From Paratinospora sagittata (lineage: Eukaryota; Streptophyta; Magnoliopsida; Ranunculales; Menispermaceae), in contig CM069598.1 of the NCBI GenBank assembly GCA_035771175.1, positions 12,630,539 to 12,694,538 on the forward strand: a stretch of 64,000 nucleotides of DNA, given 5' to 3'. The notes under the pieces are model-generated. The model ran no database searches. It was not told the origin of the DNA and worked only from the letters and a program-made list of their open reading frames with translations. Within the stretch, counting starts at the first letter, position 1. Each line of letters starts with the position of its first letter. A program made the position numbers and the translations under genes. Positions 12,501-21,035 of this stretch are shown here, one piece after another.

Positions 12501-14829
12501 TCTTTACTTCAGTTTATACATATATTTTTTAGCTTTGCTTCTTATTTTTGCCATAGTTGGCATAAACCATAAAATTGTATAGTTTGCTACATTCTATTAG
12601 GCTTGGTTGATGGAAGGGGAGCCTCGGCAAAATGGTAAGAATTGTTGCAGTGTGACCAAGTGGCCACGGATTTGAATTGTGGAAACAACCTCTCGCGATG
12701 CAAAGTAAGGTTGCGTACAACAGGCCCAATGTGGTCTGATCCTTTCAGGCTTCCCCAGGACCCTACATAGGTGGGAGCTTTATGCACAAAGCTGCCCCTG
12801 TGTTGGCTAATGAAATAAAATATGGTTGATAGCTTTTAATAATTCTTTTACTTTTTGTTGATGAAATAAAACCCGATGGTTTCTTTGTTGAATTTTATCG
12901 AATTTTACAACTAATAAGCCATCACCAAGGAGATAGCAATATTTAAATTGGGTGATAACTTTAATGGTTAGTAGTTGTTTCATATTGGGAGTGTGTGAGT
13001 CCAACTTGATATGTGAGTCTAATTAATTGTGAGACAAGGTCTTCGCTATTTTTTTGGTACTTTCTTTATTTATTTGAAGGTCATGAGTACGTGAAAAAGA
13101 GATAGACTATCATTTTTCAGTTCAATTAAATAAAAAGCATTTTGTATCTTTTTCTTTTATCGTTGTTCTTGTGTGCCAAGGGTAGGCCTTGCCGCAAAGA
13201 TTGAGATTCCTCCATCTAAAAGTCACAGGTTTAAATATAGAAACAACCTCTCCAATGTGGAGCTCAGGTTGCATATATTGTCCCTTCCCTAGAAGCCACA
13301 ATGTTGGAAATTGGCAACGCCCTTTCTGTGTACAACTTATTGCTTCAAATCTACACTACATCACTACTAAAGCTACTCTTGTCTCCTTAACGAATGGAAA
13401 GACCCACACACACACGCCATCATGAACCATATCAATTGCAGAATGAGGGTTGCCCCCGTAAACAATCTAAAAAGGATTAAAACCAATACTCAAATTGATT
13501 GAATAGTCAAAAGCAAACTCCGCTTGAAAGAGAACGTGATCACAAGACTTGACACTATCACCAACCAAAATTACTAAACTACGAAGAAGATTACACAAAG
13601 AAAAATTACTACTTCAATTTGATCATCTATCTCTGGATGATACATTACACACAATTGAAATCCAAAAAAGCACAAACCATCCTCCACGAACTTTGCCAAA
13701 AATCACTAAGAAACCAAGTGCCGCAATCATAAACTATAGATTCTAGAAGACCATGAAGATGGTAGACTTCTATTAAAAATAATTGCTAACAACTAAAGAT
13801 ATCACCAAGTGCCAACCCAATCTTGTCATCTCCTTAACGAATACAAAGACACACTTACATGCCATAAACATCACCAAGTAAATAATCATCTTTAAGGAAG
13901 AGGATTGAGTTTTCTTTTTATAAAAGTTCAGCGCAAGTTTGCTTCTCTCCAATTTTCCAATTTTCTTTCGCCTTCAATTCTAGATTCACTTCCTCTTTTT
14001 TGCATGGTCTTTGGTTCCATTAAACCATGAAACCTCCAACATGACTCATAATTTTCATATCGTTTATTATTTCAACCACTGCTCCTACCCAACCCCAAGA
14101 GAACTGCAACTTTTCCCTACCAACATACCATTAGTTCACTTCCCCAATGAATCACACAAAACCCATTAAATACACCACTCACAGTGACATCCATTATAAA
14201 CTACAGCTTTGTTCTGATATCATCATAATGAAATACCCTATCAAAACACTTGGTCTAAAAGAAAAAAGGGCTCTATTACGCTCTATACCAAACTGTGGCA
14301 AATTAAGTTAAAATAGCAACAATAATAACATCTTAAAAGAACACTTTCCAGATTTTAGGTATTCTTAGACAAAAACCTTCAACAAAAATCAAACCCTTGA
14401 AACACAATTACACATTCAACCTAAACCAAACTTCCCCAAAATGACATTTAACCTAGTCAAGACTCGATATTTAAGAACCAAATAGACGGGAAATTAGGGT
14501 TTTTTTACATCAACAAGAAAAGTAGGGCTAAAACAACCGATTTAACCAATCAATTTAAAAAAAAAATAAAAAAAAAAAATAAATAATATAAAACAAAAAA
14601 ACAGAGAAACAACAGAAAACCCGAAGAATCAAAGCCAGAACAATAAGCAACCCTAGGTTACACGATCAACAAAAAATATGACTCACTTGACACTTTCAGA
14701 ATTGTTCAACGATTGGGACGGAGGCCAATGAAATCCGGTGGATAGCGCCGGAAAATCTCCACCTGCGACGGGAATGTCGTCGATCAAAGAGTAATCGAAC
14801 ATCCAATTAGAATTTTCCGGAGAAGCCAT
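3568..14829 (-). CDS. ILR3: bHLH transcription factor, subgroup IVc (ILR3/bHLH115-like)
   Basis: Coding exons in order of translation are 14687-14829, 5414-5476, 5114-5191, 4826-4988 and 3568-3834. All borders are GT-AG and the frame closes to 237 aa plus TAA; known family members are about 226-234 aa. The protein starts MASPENSNW. The basic region is residues 80-96 (SKACREKMRRDRLNEKF) with the DNA-contact Glu85 and Arg88/89, then helix-loop-helix to about 140 and a leucine-zipper-like coil (about 133-178). The C-terminus AMWQFMPPAAVDTSQDHVL is the hallmark of the ILR3/bHLH115/bHLH34/bHLH104 group, which dimerise and activate iron-deficiency genes in the nucleus and are targets of BTS-type ubiquitin ligases (family knowledge). 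Intron 1 is 9,210 bp, far longer than usual, and full of transposable elements including a sense-oriented LINE. Which IVc paralogue this is cannot be settled from sequence alone. Confidence 0.93.
4558..4794. repeat. Direct repeats in the last bHLH intron
   Basis: A segment of about 53 bp at 4558-4610 recurs at 4741-4794 in the same orientation with a few mismatches (shared core CATAATAACATACAATAGCA). Between them lies a partly inverted copy near 4690-4712. The same sequence, reversed, occurs at about 11757-11865 inside an hAT-like element in intron 1. Confidence 0.7.
6559..7440. repeat. AT-rich degenerate repeat region in bHLH intron 1
   Basis: The stretch 6559-6800 repeats variants of AAAATTCGATAAAATTC many times, and related TTC/GAA-rich motifs recur near 7340-7420 in partly inverted form. 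This looks like an old nonautonomous transposon, but I could not define terminal repeats or a target duplication. Confidence 0.35.
7699..10885 (-). mobile_element. Decayed LINE (non-LTR retrotransposon), 5'-truncated and internally deleted
   Basis: Minus-strand reading shows, in order, an endonuclease domain in broken frames (10885-10230; GVYGPS, AGDFNTT, SDHRPVLL), the start of reverse transcriptase (10050-9613; KWLKEGDANSSFFHKI, GSDGFTMSFY), then after a deletion GLRQGDPL, the active-site box as YAND instead of YADD (about 9475), YLGLPLGG, and a C-terminal zinc-ribbon domain (8329-7961; [19 protein letters not shown]). Roughly 150 residues of RT appear missing between FYQK and GLRQGDPL near 9610. 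Several stops and frameshifts leave it inactive. A T run on the plus strand at 7699-7709 is the poly(A) tail. Orientation is the same as the bHLH gene. A related copy end lies at 46363-46917. I found no clear target duplication. Confidence 0.88.
11529..12308 (+). mobile_element. Nonautonomous hAT-like element (GCCTAGGC family)
   Basis: The left end CGTGTTTTCAAGGCCAC and right end GACGCCTTGTCAACATTT form imperfect terminal inverted repeats. Flanking 8-mers GTTTTGTG (11521-11528) and GTTTTATG (12309-12316) match at 7 of 8, fitting an aged 8-bp hAT target duplication. The interior shares blocks with copies at 43427-45512 and 46142-47560 (GTGTAGCTTAAATATTAGCA, TTGCAAATATTTTC). An extra block near 11750-11885 matches the last intron of the surrounding bHLH gene in reverse orientation. 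Confidence 0.65.
12612..12822 (+). mobile_element. tRNA-derived SINE
   Basis: The head GGGGAGCCTCGGCAAAATGG resembles a tRNA A box, and GGATTTGAATTGTGG is a decayed B box about 50 bp on. The body (GGTTGCGTACAACAGGCCC, CCCCAGGACCC, GGGAGCTTTATGCAC) is that of a widespread plant SINE family. TGGTTGAT flanks it at 12604-12611 and 12823-12830, a likely target duplication. Confidence 0.8.
13178..13330 (+). mobile_element. Degenerate SINE fragment related to the 12.6-kb copy
   Basis: GTAGGCCTTGCCGCAAAG is followed by GTCACAGGTTTAAATATAG (B-box-like), AACAACCTCT and GGTTGCATATATTGTCCCTT in the same order as the SINE at 12612. Similarity is partial, and no target duplication was found. Confidence 0.45.
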
Positions 14830-15070
14830 CCTTCCTTAGTTGGAGGAATCCAAGTTTCCGGCGAGAATTTGCCGGGAAATTTGCAGAAGGTCTGCCGTGT
14901 GGAGAAGTAAAAATAATAAAAATAAAGGAAAGAGAAGAAAAAGGAATAAGGAATTCGTGGCTGCGTTGAGACTTTGGAGCCGTAGAGTCCTAATTGGGCC
15001 TCAAGAAGAAAGTATTATCATGTAGTTAAAGCCCGTTTCTGAGATAATGGATCTTGGCCCATATGAAAAC
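14830..15070 (-). promoter_or_regulatory. 5' UTR and proximal promoter of the bHLH gene
   Basis: On the minus strand the stretch upstream of the ATG is CT-rich (about 14880-14950), as in plant leaders. GGCCCAAT (14995-15002) and ATGGGCCAAG (15053-15062) are site II-type TGGGCC/GGCCCA elements common in broadly expressed plant genes. No clear TATA box is seen. Confidence 0.45.
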
Positions 15071-16665
15071 TAGCTCTTCTGCTCTGCACATGGGTTTTTG
15101 ATCTTATGCTTTTAATTTATTGATAATTTTCTTTTTTTTTTAATATTTTGATAAATAATGTTAATGTTAGTAAGACCTAAACTTTCAATTTTATTAAAGG
15201 TGGAACTGATGTCGAACTACTCCAACTAAGATGGTATCAACTTTTATGTTTTTTTTTTATTTTAAAGTACTAATTGATAATCTTTTAATACGTCTTGATT
15301 AATAAGCACAAACCGTGAATAATATATAAAATTTGGATTCAAATTCTCATTAAAAGAAATAATAAATTACATTAATGTTATTAGTGAGACTTAAAATTTT
15401 AACTTTATGAAAAATAAAAGAGATGTCAAACTACTCCAACTAAGATGTTATTGACATCTAAGTTTTTTATTTGAAATTATTAATTAATAATTTCTAATAT
15501 GTAAATAAGCATAATGGTGAATGGCATATGAAACTCAAATAAAGCAATGATAAATTATATTAATATTAGTGATAATTTCTATGTGATCTGGTCAAATTAT
15601 AGCAACCTTAATTATACTAGTTTATTTAATTTATTATTTTATTGGAGAATAGAAAGAGATATTAAGGTTTTTGTAATATTTAATTGTATAGAAATTTTTT
15701 TTATTTTTTTTTGCTAGGTTATTGTAATGAAACTTATTTATTTTTTATTAGTGTAAACATGTGCACCACACATAAACTTTTATTATTTATAAATGAAATT
15801 TTGAGTTTATGATTTTTTTGATGTTGTTATTTCTTGATAAAGAAACACATATTGGAATGATAAAACTGTCATTTTTACATAAAACAAAATAGAATATCAT
15901 ATACTATGGAGAAGAGATGGATAAAATATTATTATAATTTTTTTTATTTAATATTATTATAATTAAGGAGAGAAATTTTGGAGAATTTATTGAGCCTCAA
16001 AAATTAGAAAAGACATATAGAAGTAATAGAGAAAAGTTGCAAATGTTAGCTAGTTCTAACGGTGTGCATTTAAACTATTTCATTCGAAGTAAGGAGTTCG
16101 CTTATCTTCCCTTACAAAAAAGTAAAAGTTATTATTTTTCTAATAAAAGTGGAAGCAGGACCATAATAGTTGATTCGTATGATCCCCATCTGAGCCATTT
16201 ATGTCCTTCGTTGTTGTAATCGCTTCTTTTGGTCCTATTGAGGATGCGAAAAGCATCCAACAAGAATATAAAACCTATCCTTAATTAAAATAAATACTTA
16301 GCTTATTTTAATCATTGGACTATTTTTAATTAAACAAATATGCATACAAGTTCATGAGGTAGTCATCAAAGATTAAATATAATTAAATCCATTTGTAATT
16401 TGATTTTGTTATGAGCAACAATTGTTTTTTTTTTTTCTCAATACCTTCTTGACAATATGATCTAACTAAGAGAAGAAAAAGAAACAAAGAAAATGATGTA
16501 ATCAAGAACTAAATATTCTCTCTGTTTTTTATTTTTATTTTTTAATGTAATGTTGACTTATGTTATATATAGTCCCACTAAGCTTCTATTACATTTGCCA
16601 TCTTTCTATAGAAATTCCATGCTTCTTTTTAAAAGCACATCTTTATCCTTTTAGTCTCATGACAC

Positions 16666-16717
<52 letters not shown>

Positions 16718-17601
16718 ATAAGACCACTACTTATCCTTTCTAAAACTCAATGCTACACAACCCTCCCTCCCCTTTCCCACTTATATTTATTTATTTGTCT
16801 TTCCTCCGTAGCTTCCATTTCTTTCAACAATAAAGCATTTTGTTTGATTGGAAAGAATATGCATCAGCATCTACTAATATATATATATATATATATATTA
16901 AGCACTGCTTATATGTCAACATGCACTTGTAGGTCAATAGAACAACAATAAATATTGTTATAGTTATGAGTTTTGATATTTTATTTAATTTTTAATTTTC
17001 CTTTTGTATATGAAATGTTCTACTTAACTCAACTCAACTTAATTAAATTTTTTTTTTTGTTAAAATTAGATAGGATCAACTACATAAATCTGGCATAATT
17101 TAATTTAGTAAATTTATGTTGCAATTAACCAACAAAATTTCACATTGGCTAATTAAACAAATAAAAAAAAAGGAAAAAAAAAAACAGAAGAGAGATTGAC
17201 TATTTAAACATGAAGCAATAGAAATCTTTATATATATGAAACAAATTTGGACTTTGTTCAAGCCCACCCCGAGGCCCAGGCTTATTTACAAACGGCTCTG
17301 TTTGATTAGTAATGTTAAGTTGACACTTAATTTATATATTTAAAGTATATATTATTTATATATATCACTTAATTACCTTAAATAATGAGTGAATATATAA
17401 TTTAAGATAATTTAATTTAAATCATTTTTCAAAATTTTACTATTTTACAAATTCCAACTACAACCCCAGTATCAAAATCTGAACAAAACCACTAAAACAA
17501 AAACCAGAAACCAGTCTTTCTTTTTTTAATTTGCATTCTCTGCGCAATGTACATTCAAAGAAAAAGAAAGAAAAAAAAAAAATTGAAGTAAAAATAATGG
17601 A
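15071..17601. other. AT-rich intergenic DNA
   Basis: No convincing gene is present. It contains two related blocks (about 15150-15260 and 15370-15480) sharing GTAAGACC/GTGAGACT and GTCGAACTACTCCAACTAAG, so a local diverged duplication or repeat family. It also contains an ATT microsatellite (16669-16716) and a TA run (16878-16898). Confidence 0.55.
16669..16716. repeat. (ATT)n microsatellite, about 16 units
   Basis: The trinucleotide ATT is repeated without interruption. It is a likely polymorphic marker. Confidence 0.9.
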
Positions 17602-17931
17602 TCAAAATATAGTGTTTGAAGGCGCAGGAGTGTCTAAGACCGGGGAAGGCGGGTTAATATTGTACACCGGGGCCGGCGATGCGGTCGCCGGAATAGGGTT
17701 GGGCAGAGCAGCAGCAGCAGCAGCCGGAGGAGGAGGAGGCGGCGGCGGCGCCACAGTCGCCGGTGTTAGAGGTGGTGGCAGCAGGCAGGTGTCTCCGGCG
17801 CATTTGGGTGGTGGTTTATCATGAGTCCTCTTATTATGATGGGAAAGACTAAAGCCCAGAACAAGCCCAACCACCACTAAGACTGTAACAATGAAGATGA
17901 AGATCTTTGTGGCTTTGCCCACATAGCACAT
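17602..17931 (-). CDS. Small membrane-anchored proline-rich protein, unrecognised
   Basis: This is an intronless 109-aa frame starting at the ATG at 17931. Residues 1-8 are short and basic (MCYVGKAT), residues 9-29 form one strong hydrophobic segment ([18 protein letters not shown]), followed by a His/Lys-rich patch and a CAGDTC pair of cysteines (about 44-49). The rest is low-complexity Pro/Ala (eight Pro then six Ala) ending in Pro/Ser/Thr-rich sequence. It would be a signal-anchor or signal-peptide protein with a hydroxyproline-type extracellular tail. Against chance: a TATA box, a 5' leader and a GC content clearly above the flanks. I do not recognise the family and assign no function. 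An upstream ORF overlaps its start (separate entry). Confidence 0.65.
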   Translation of the reverse strand: MCYVGKATKIFIFIVTVLVVVGLVLGFSLSHHNKRTHDKPPPKCAGDTCLLPPPLTPATVAPPPPPPPPAAAAAALPNPIPATASPAPVYNINPPSPVLDTPAPSNTIF

Positions 17932-18049
17932 TTTCTATGTATTTTGATTGAAAAAAAAATAATAATAATAATAAATGAAGAAGGACCCAGAAAAAATTAA
18001 AGCTGGTTTCAGATGGGTTTTTCGGTTGGTGGCGGTGGTGGTGTTTCAT
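17849..18049 (-). other. Overlapping upstream ORF in the leader of the 109-aa gene
   Basis: A 66-codon frame begins at an ATG at 18049, 118 nt before the main ATG, and runs past it in another frame. It is preceded by a minimal ATG-AGA-TGA ORF a few bases earlier. If the leader starts near the TATA box at 18220, scanning ribosomes meet both before the main start, so translation of the 109-aa protein may be damped. The peptide itself is not recognisable. Confidence 0.4.
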
Positions 18050-18219
18050 CTCATGGTTTTTTATTCTAAAGAGAAGTACAAGGAGGAGAAGAGAAAATTT
18101 TTAGGGTTGTTTTGGTGAGAAAAGAAGAGAAGAGAAGGGGGCACGTGAGAAAGCTGTTAAGACAAAAGGCAAAAGAAGAATTTTGCCAGAAGAAATTTGT
18201 TCGCTTTTGCTGTAGCCTG

Positions 18220-18229
18220 TATTTATACC
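18220..18229 (-). promoter_or_regulatory. TATA box for the 109-aa gene
   Basis: GGTATAAATA on the minus strand is a strong plant TATA box, about 290 bp upstream of the ATG at 17931. It implies a leader of about 260 nt. Confidence 0.55.
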
Positions 18230-19783
18230 GGATGTGATTTACAACGCAGAGTCCTTTTTTTTTTTTTTTTTTTTTGGTAATTAATTAAGATGTAATTAGA
18301 GTAGCAGTTATTTTATGGTTTGTTTTTCCATTAAACATATGGTGAACTTGCACTTGCAACAATTGAGAATTATATTTTATAATTTATATTTATTTTATTT
18401 TAATTTTAAAGATGTGTAAAAGATTAAGTTTTATCTGTTGTGTAAGATTATCTTGTGAAACAAAAAAAAAGTAGAGAAAAAGGTAGACACTGAAAAAATG
18501 GGTTAGTTAGATTTTATTGTTCCGAAAATACTATTAATTACTTATAATATTGGTTGAAAATCAAAAATTTTAATAGATAAAAAAAATTATTATAATTATG
18601 ATAAAAGCAGCACACCGTTAATAAGAAGTTTTGACTTCATAAATAATATAAATTAATGAATGATAAAAATATACTTATATATCGAGATGTTTTAAAAATA
18701 ATTATAGATAGTTGTATAAAAAGACGAAGCTAGGGTTTAAGTCGCGTCAATGACCCTTAGTGAGGTAGACAATTTTATGTCTCTTAGGTTTCATATGCAA
18801 AGATACTTTAAGTTTCAACCCTGACATAGGTGGTTGAGGTATTTTTTTAGGTGTGAGTGATATACACAGGTGCAATATTTCCTGACTGAGTACAGGGTCA
18901 ACCTATCTTCATACCCATATGTATTTGCCCCTAAATAAAGTTGTTAAAATAGTTCTTAAATTTTTGTCCTTAGAATCTTATCATGTTCCTCCTACCATAT
19001 AAATGAGATTCTCTTAAAACTATATATCTTTGGGTTTTTTTTTTTTTTTTTTTTTGATCTAAAGATGAAATTTAAAATGTTCTTTTCAATTAGAATCAGA
19101 AAGTGGGATAGTGAACATAATTTTATTTTAGAAACAATGAGAGAGATGAAGTGGTCACCATGTGCGCTCATCCGTGTAAAAGTTCTAAAACTAATACTAT
19201 TAATTATAACTTTTATTTGAAATTTTAATTTCAAATAAGATTTTATAAATTTTAATTAATCAAAGAGAACTGTGCACACACTAGTAATATAATAATATGA
19301 AGGATTTATGAGAAAAAGTAAATAATTAGAATTATTAGAATATTTGTCTAACTAAATTGAATAAAATGTATTTTTCGTATAATGTTCTAGAAAAAAGAGA
19401 AACACTCTAGACGTTATTGTTCTGTGTAATAAATGATTCTCAACGAATATGAATGTTTTCCATATATAGTTAGGTATTTTTTTAATTAAATTAACATATT
19501 TCTTAGCAGTAATTAAACCCCAATAGTCAATTAACATTCTCCAAGATCTTTGAAAAAGCTACTTTGATCGGATGACAATTTGACTCGAGATCCATAGGCT
19601 TGATCCGACTCGCTATAAATAACTCTATTCATACTCAAACCCGACTATTATATGGGCCGACCCGACTCGGTCCTAAAACTTATTGAACGAATTTGAGATT
19701 ATATAGCTAGATCCGACCTAATTCAGTCCAAATGCTCGACCCAAAAGCTCAATTATACATACACGTGTATATATTTTATATTT

Positions 19784-19833
<50 letters not shown>

Positions 19834-20132
19834 CTTAATTATAAATTTATACATACACATACGATCCTACTAGTGTTGGGTACGTGGGCTTGGACCTGGT
19901 TGTTATACCTAAGTTTTGAGTGACCCAACAATGTCAAATCAGGATCAACTAAATTATTTGTTGCTTCAACCTCCACTAAAGTAAGATTGTTTTATTCTTT
20001 ATGTTATAAAATGTTCTCTATCATAGCAAGACTAATCAAATCGGAAGGGGAAGTAATTTGATATCTGACAGTCTAGCTCTCATATATAAACTACCAAATT
20101 CTTAAATTGGCATATTCATTCCATCATTCTCT
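18230..20132. other. AT-rich intergenic DNA
   Basis: No gene is seen. It contains T or A homopolymers (18257-18275, 19036-19056), a GACCCGACTCGG-type low-copy repeat patch (19565-19735) and a TA microsatellite (19791-19828). Confidence 0.55.
19791..19828. repeat. (TA)n microsatellite
   Basis: About 19 uninterrupted TA units sit within AT-rich spacer. Confidence 0.9.
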
Positions 20133-20397
20133 CTGTCTCTTTTCTTTTCTTTTTAGTAACTTGGGCACTTGAGCAAGTTTATACGTACCAACTAATTTCT
20201 AAGTAGAAGCCCGAATGAGGGGAGAGAGTGGCGTTCCCTTAATGGGTGTGTAGGTGTCCCACATGTAGTTAACGATATAAGATTTTTTTTTCTAGGTAAA
20301 GATTGCGTCCACCACATCTGGTGACGAGACTTGAACTCATGTCCTTATGAATCATGAGTACGAGCTCTAACCATTTTGCCACCTTGAACTTATTCCT
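20133..20397 (-). mobile_element. tRNA-derived SINE, minus orientation, with 10-bp target duplication
   Basis: ATCATTCTCT occurs on both sides (20123-20132 and 20398-20407). Read on the minus strand the element starts with GGTGGCAAAATGGTTAGAGC (A-box-like) and has GAGTTCAAGTCTC (B box) about 40 bp on. It ends in a T/C-rich plus-strand tail, that is, an A-rich 3' end. A truncated relative lies at 48069-48215. Confidence 0.82.
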
Positions 20398-20522
20398 ATC
20401 ATTCTCTTTGCAACATCTTATCATTCATATGAATGTTTTTTTTAAACTACGTGTAACTCAATTGTATTAGAAACCACTTGACTTAAAAATTATAGTTGTT
20501 AAATAAGGGCTCAATTATGTAT

Positions 20523-20718
20523 GACCCTGTTTGGAAGCGCGGAGAAATCGAGTTGCAACAGATAGATTATGCAAACGTGATTTTGGGGGCATTTGACACG
20601 TGTTAATGTTTCAAACGCTATTTTTGAGAAGTTGTCTCCTTTCAGCTTTTTCGTTTGCTGATTGCGTTTGATAAAACACACTTTTAGGTAAAAACGCAAC
20701 GTGCTCTCAAATAGGCCC
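20523..20718. mobile_element. MITE with about 18-bp imperfect terminal inverted repeats
   Basis: The left end GACCCTGTTTGGAAGCGCG and the right end, read in reverse (GGGCCTATTTGAGAGCACG), are complementary with few mismatches, as in plant MITEs beginning GGGCCTGTTTGG. Length is about 196 bp, without coding capacity. The target duplication is unclear. The copia LTR begins 11 bp further right. Confidence 0.65.
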
Positions 20719-20729
20719 TATATCAAACA

Positions 20730-21024
20730 TGTCAAGAACACAATTGAAGAAATAATTTTTATGTTATTTCATTCACAGTACGTTGTTACAATATATAAGA
20801 TACACAAAGAGCTTTACAAGGAAAGTCAATAATATCTCTCCAGATTAATAGGAGACATTATAGGTGATATACTGTAATTATGGATATCAATCCCATAATT
20901 ATAGTAATCATATCAATTATGGATATCTCTCCAGATTTAGGAGATATTATAGGTGATATACTATAATTATGGATATCAATCCCATAATTATAGTAATCAT
21001 ATCAATTACCACTTAATTCTATCA
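20730..21024 (-). repeat. 3' LTR of the copia element
   Basis: 295 bp, adjacent to the polypurine tract. It contains an internal tandem duplication: units of about 91 and 85 bp at 20833-20923 and 20924-21008. Confidence 0.97.
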
Positions 21025-21035
21025 CCCCTTCTCAA
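21025..21035 (-). promoter_or_regulatory. Polypurine tract of the copia element
   Basis: TTGAGAAGGGG lies immediately before the 3' LTR on the minus strand, the expected plus-strand primer site. Confidence 0.9.

Noticed and set aside
14840..15025. Plus-strand 61-aa frame upstream of bHLH
   Set aside because: Antisense of the CT-rich bHLH 5' UTR.
17531..17824. Plus-strand Gly/Ala-rich frame
   Set aside because: Mirror image of the Pro/Ala-rich tail of the minus-strand 109-aa gene, which has its own TATA box and membrane segment.
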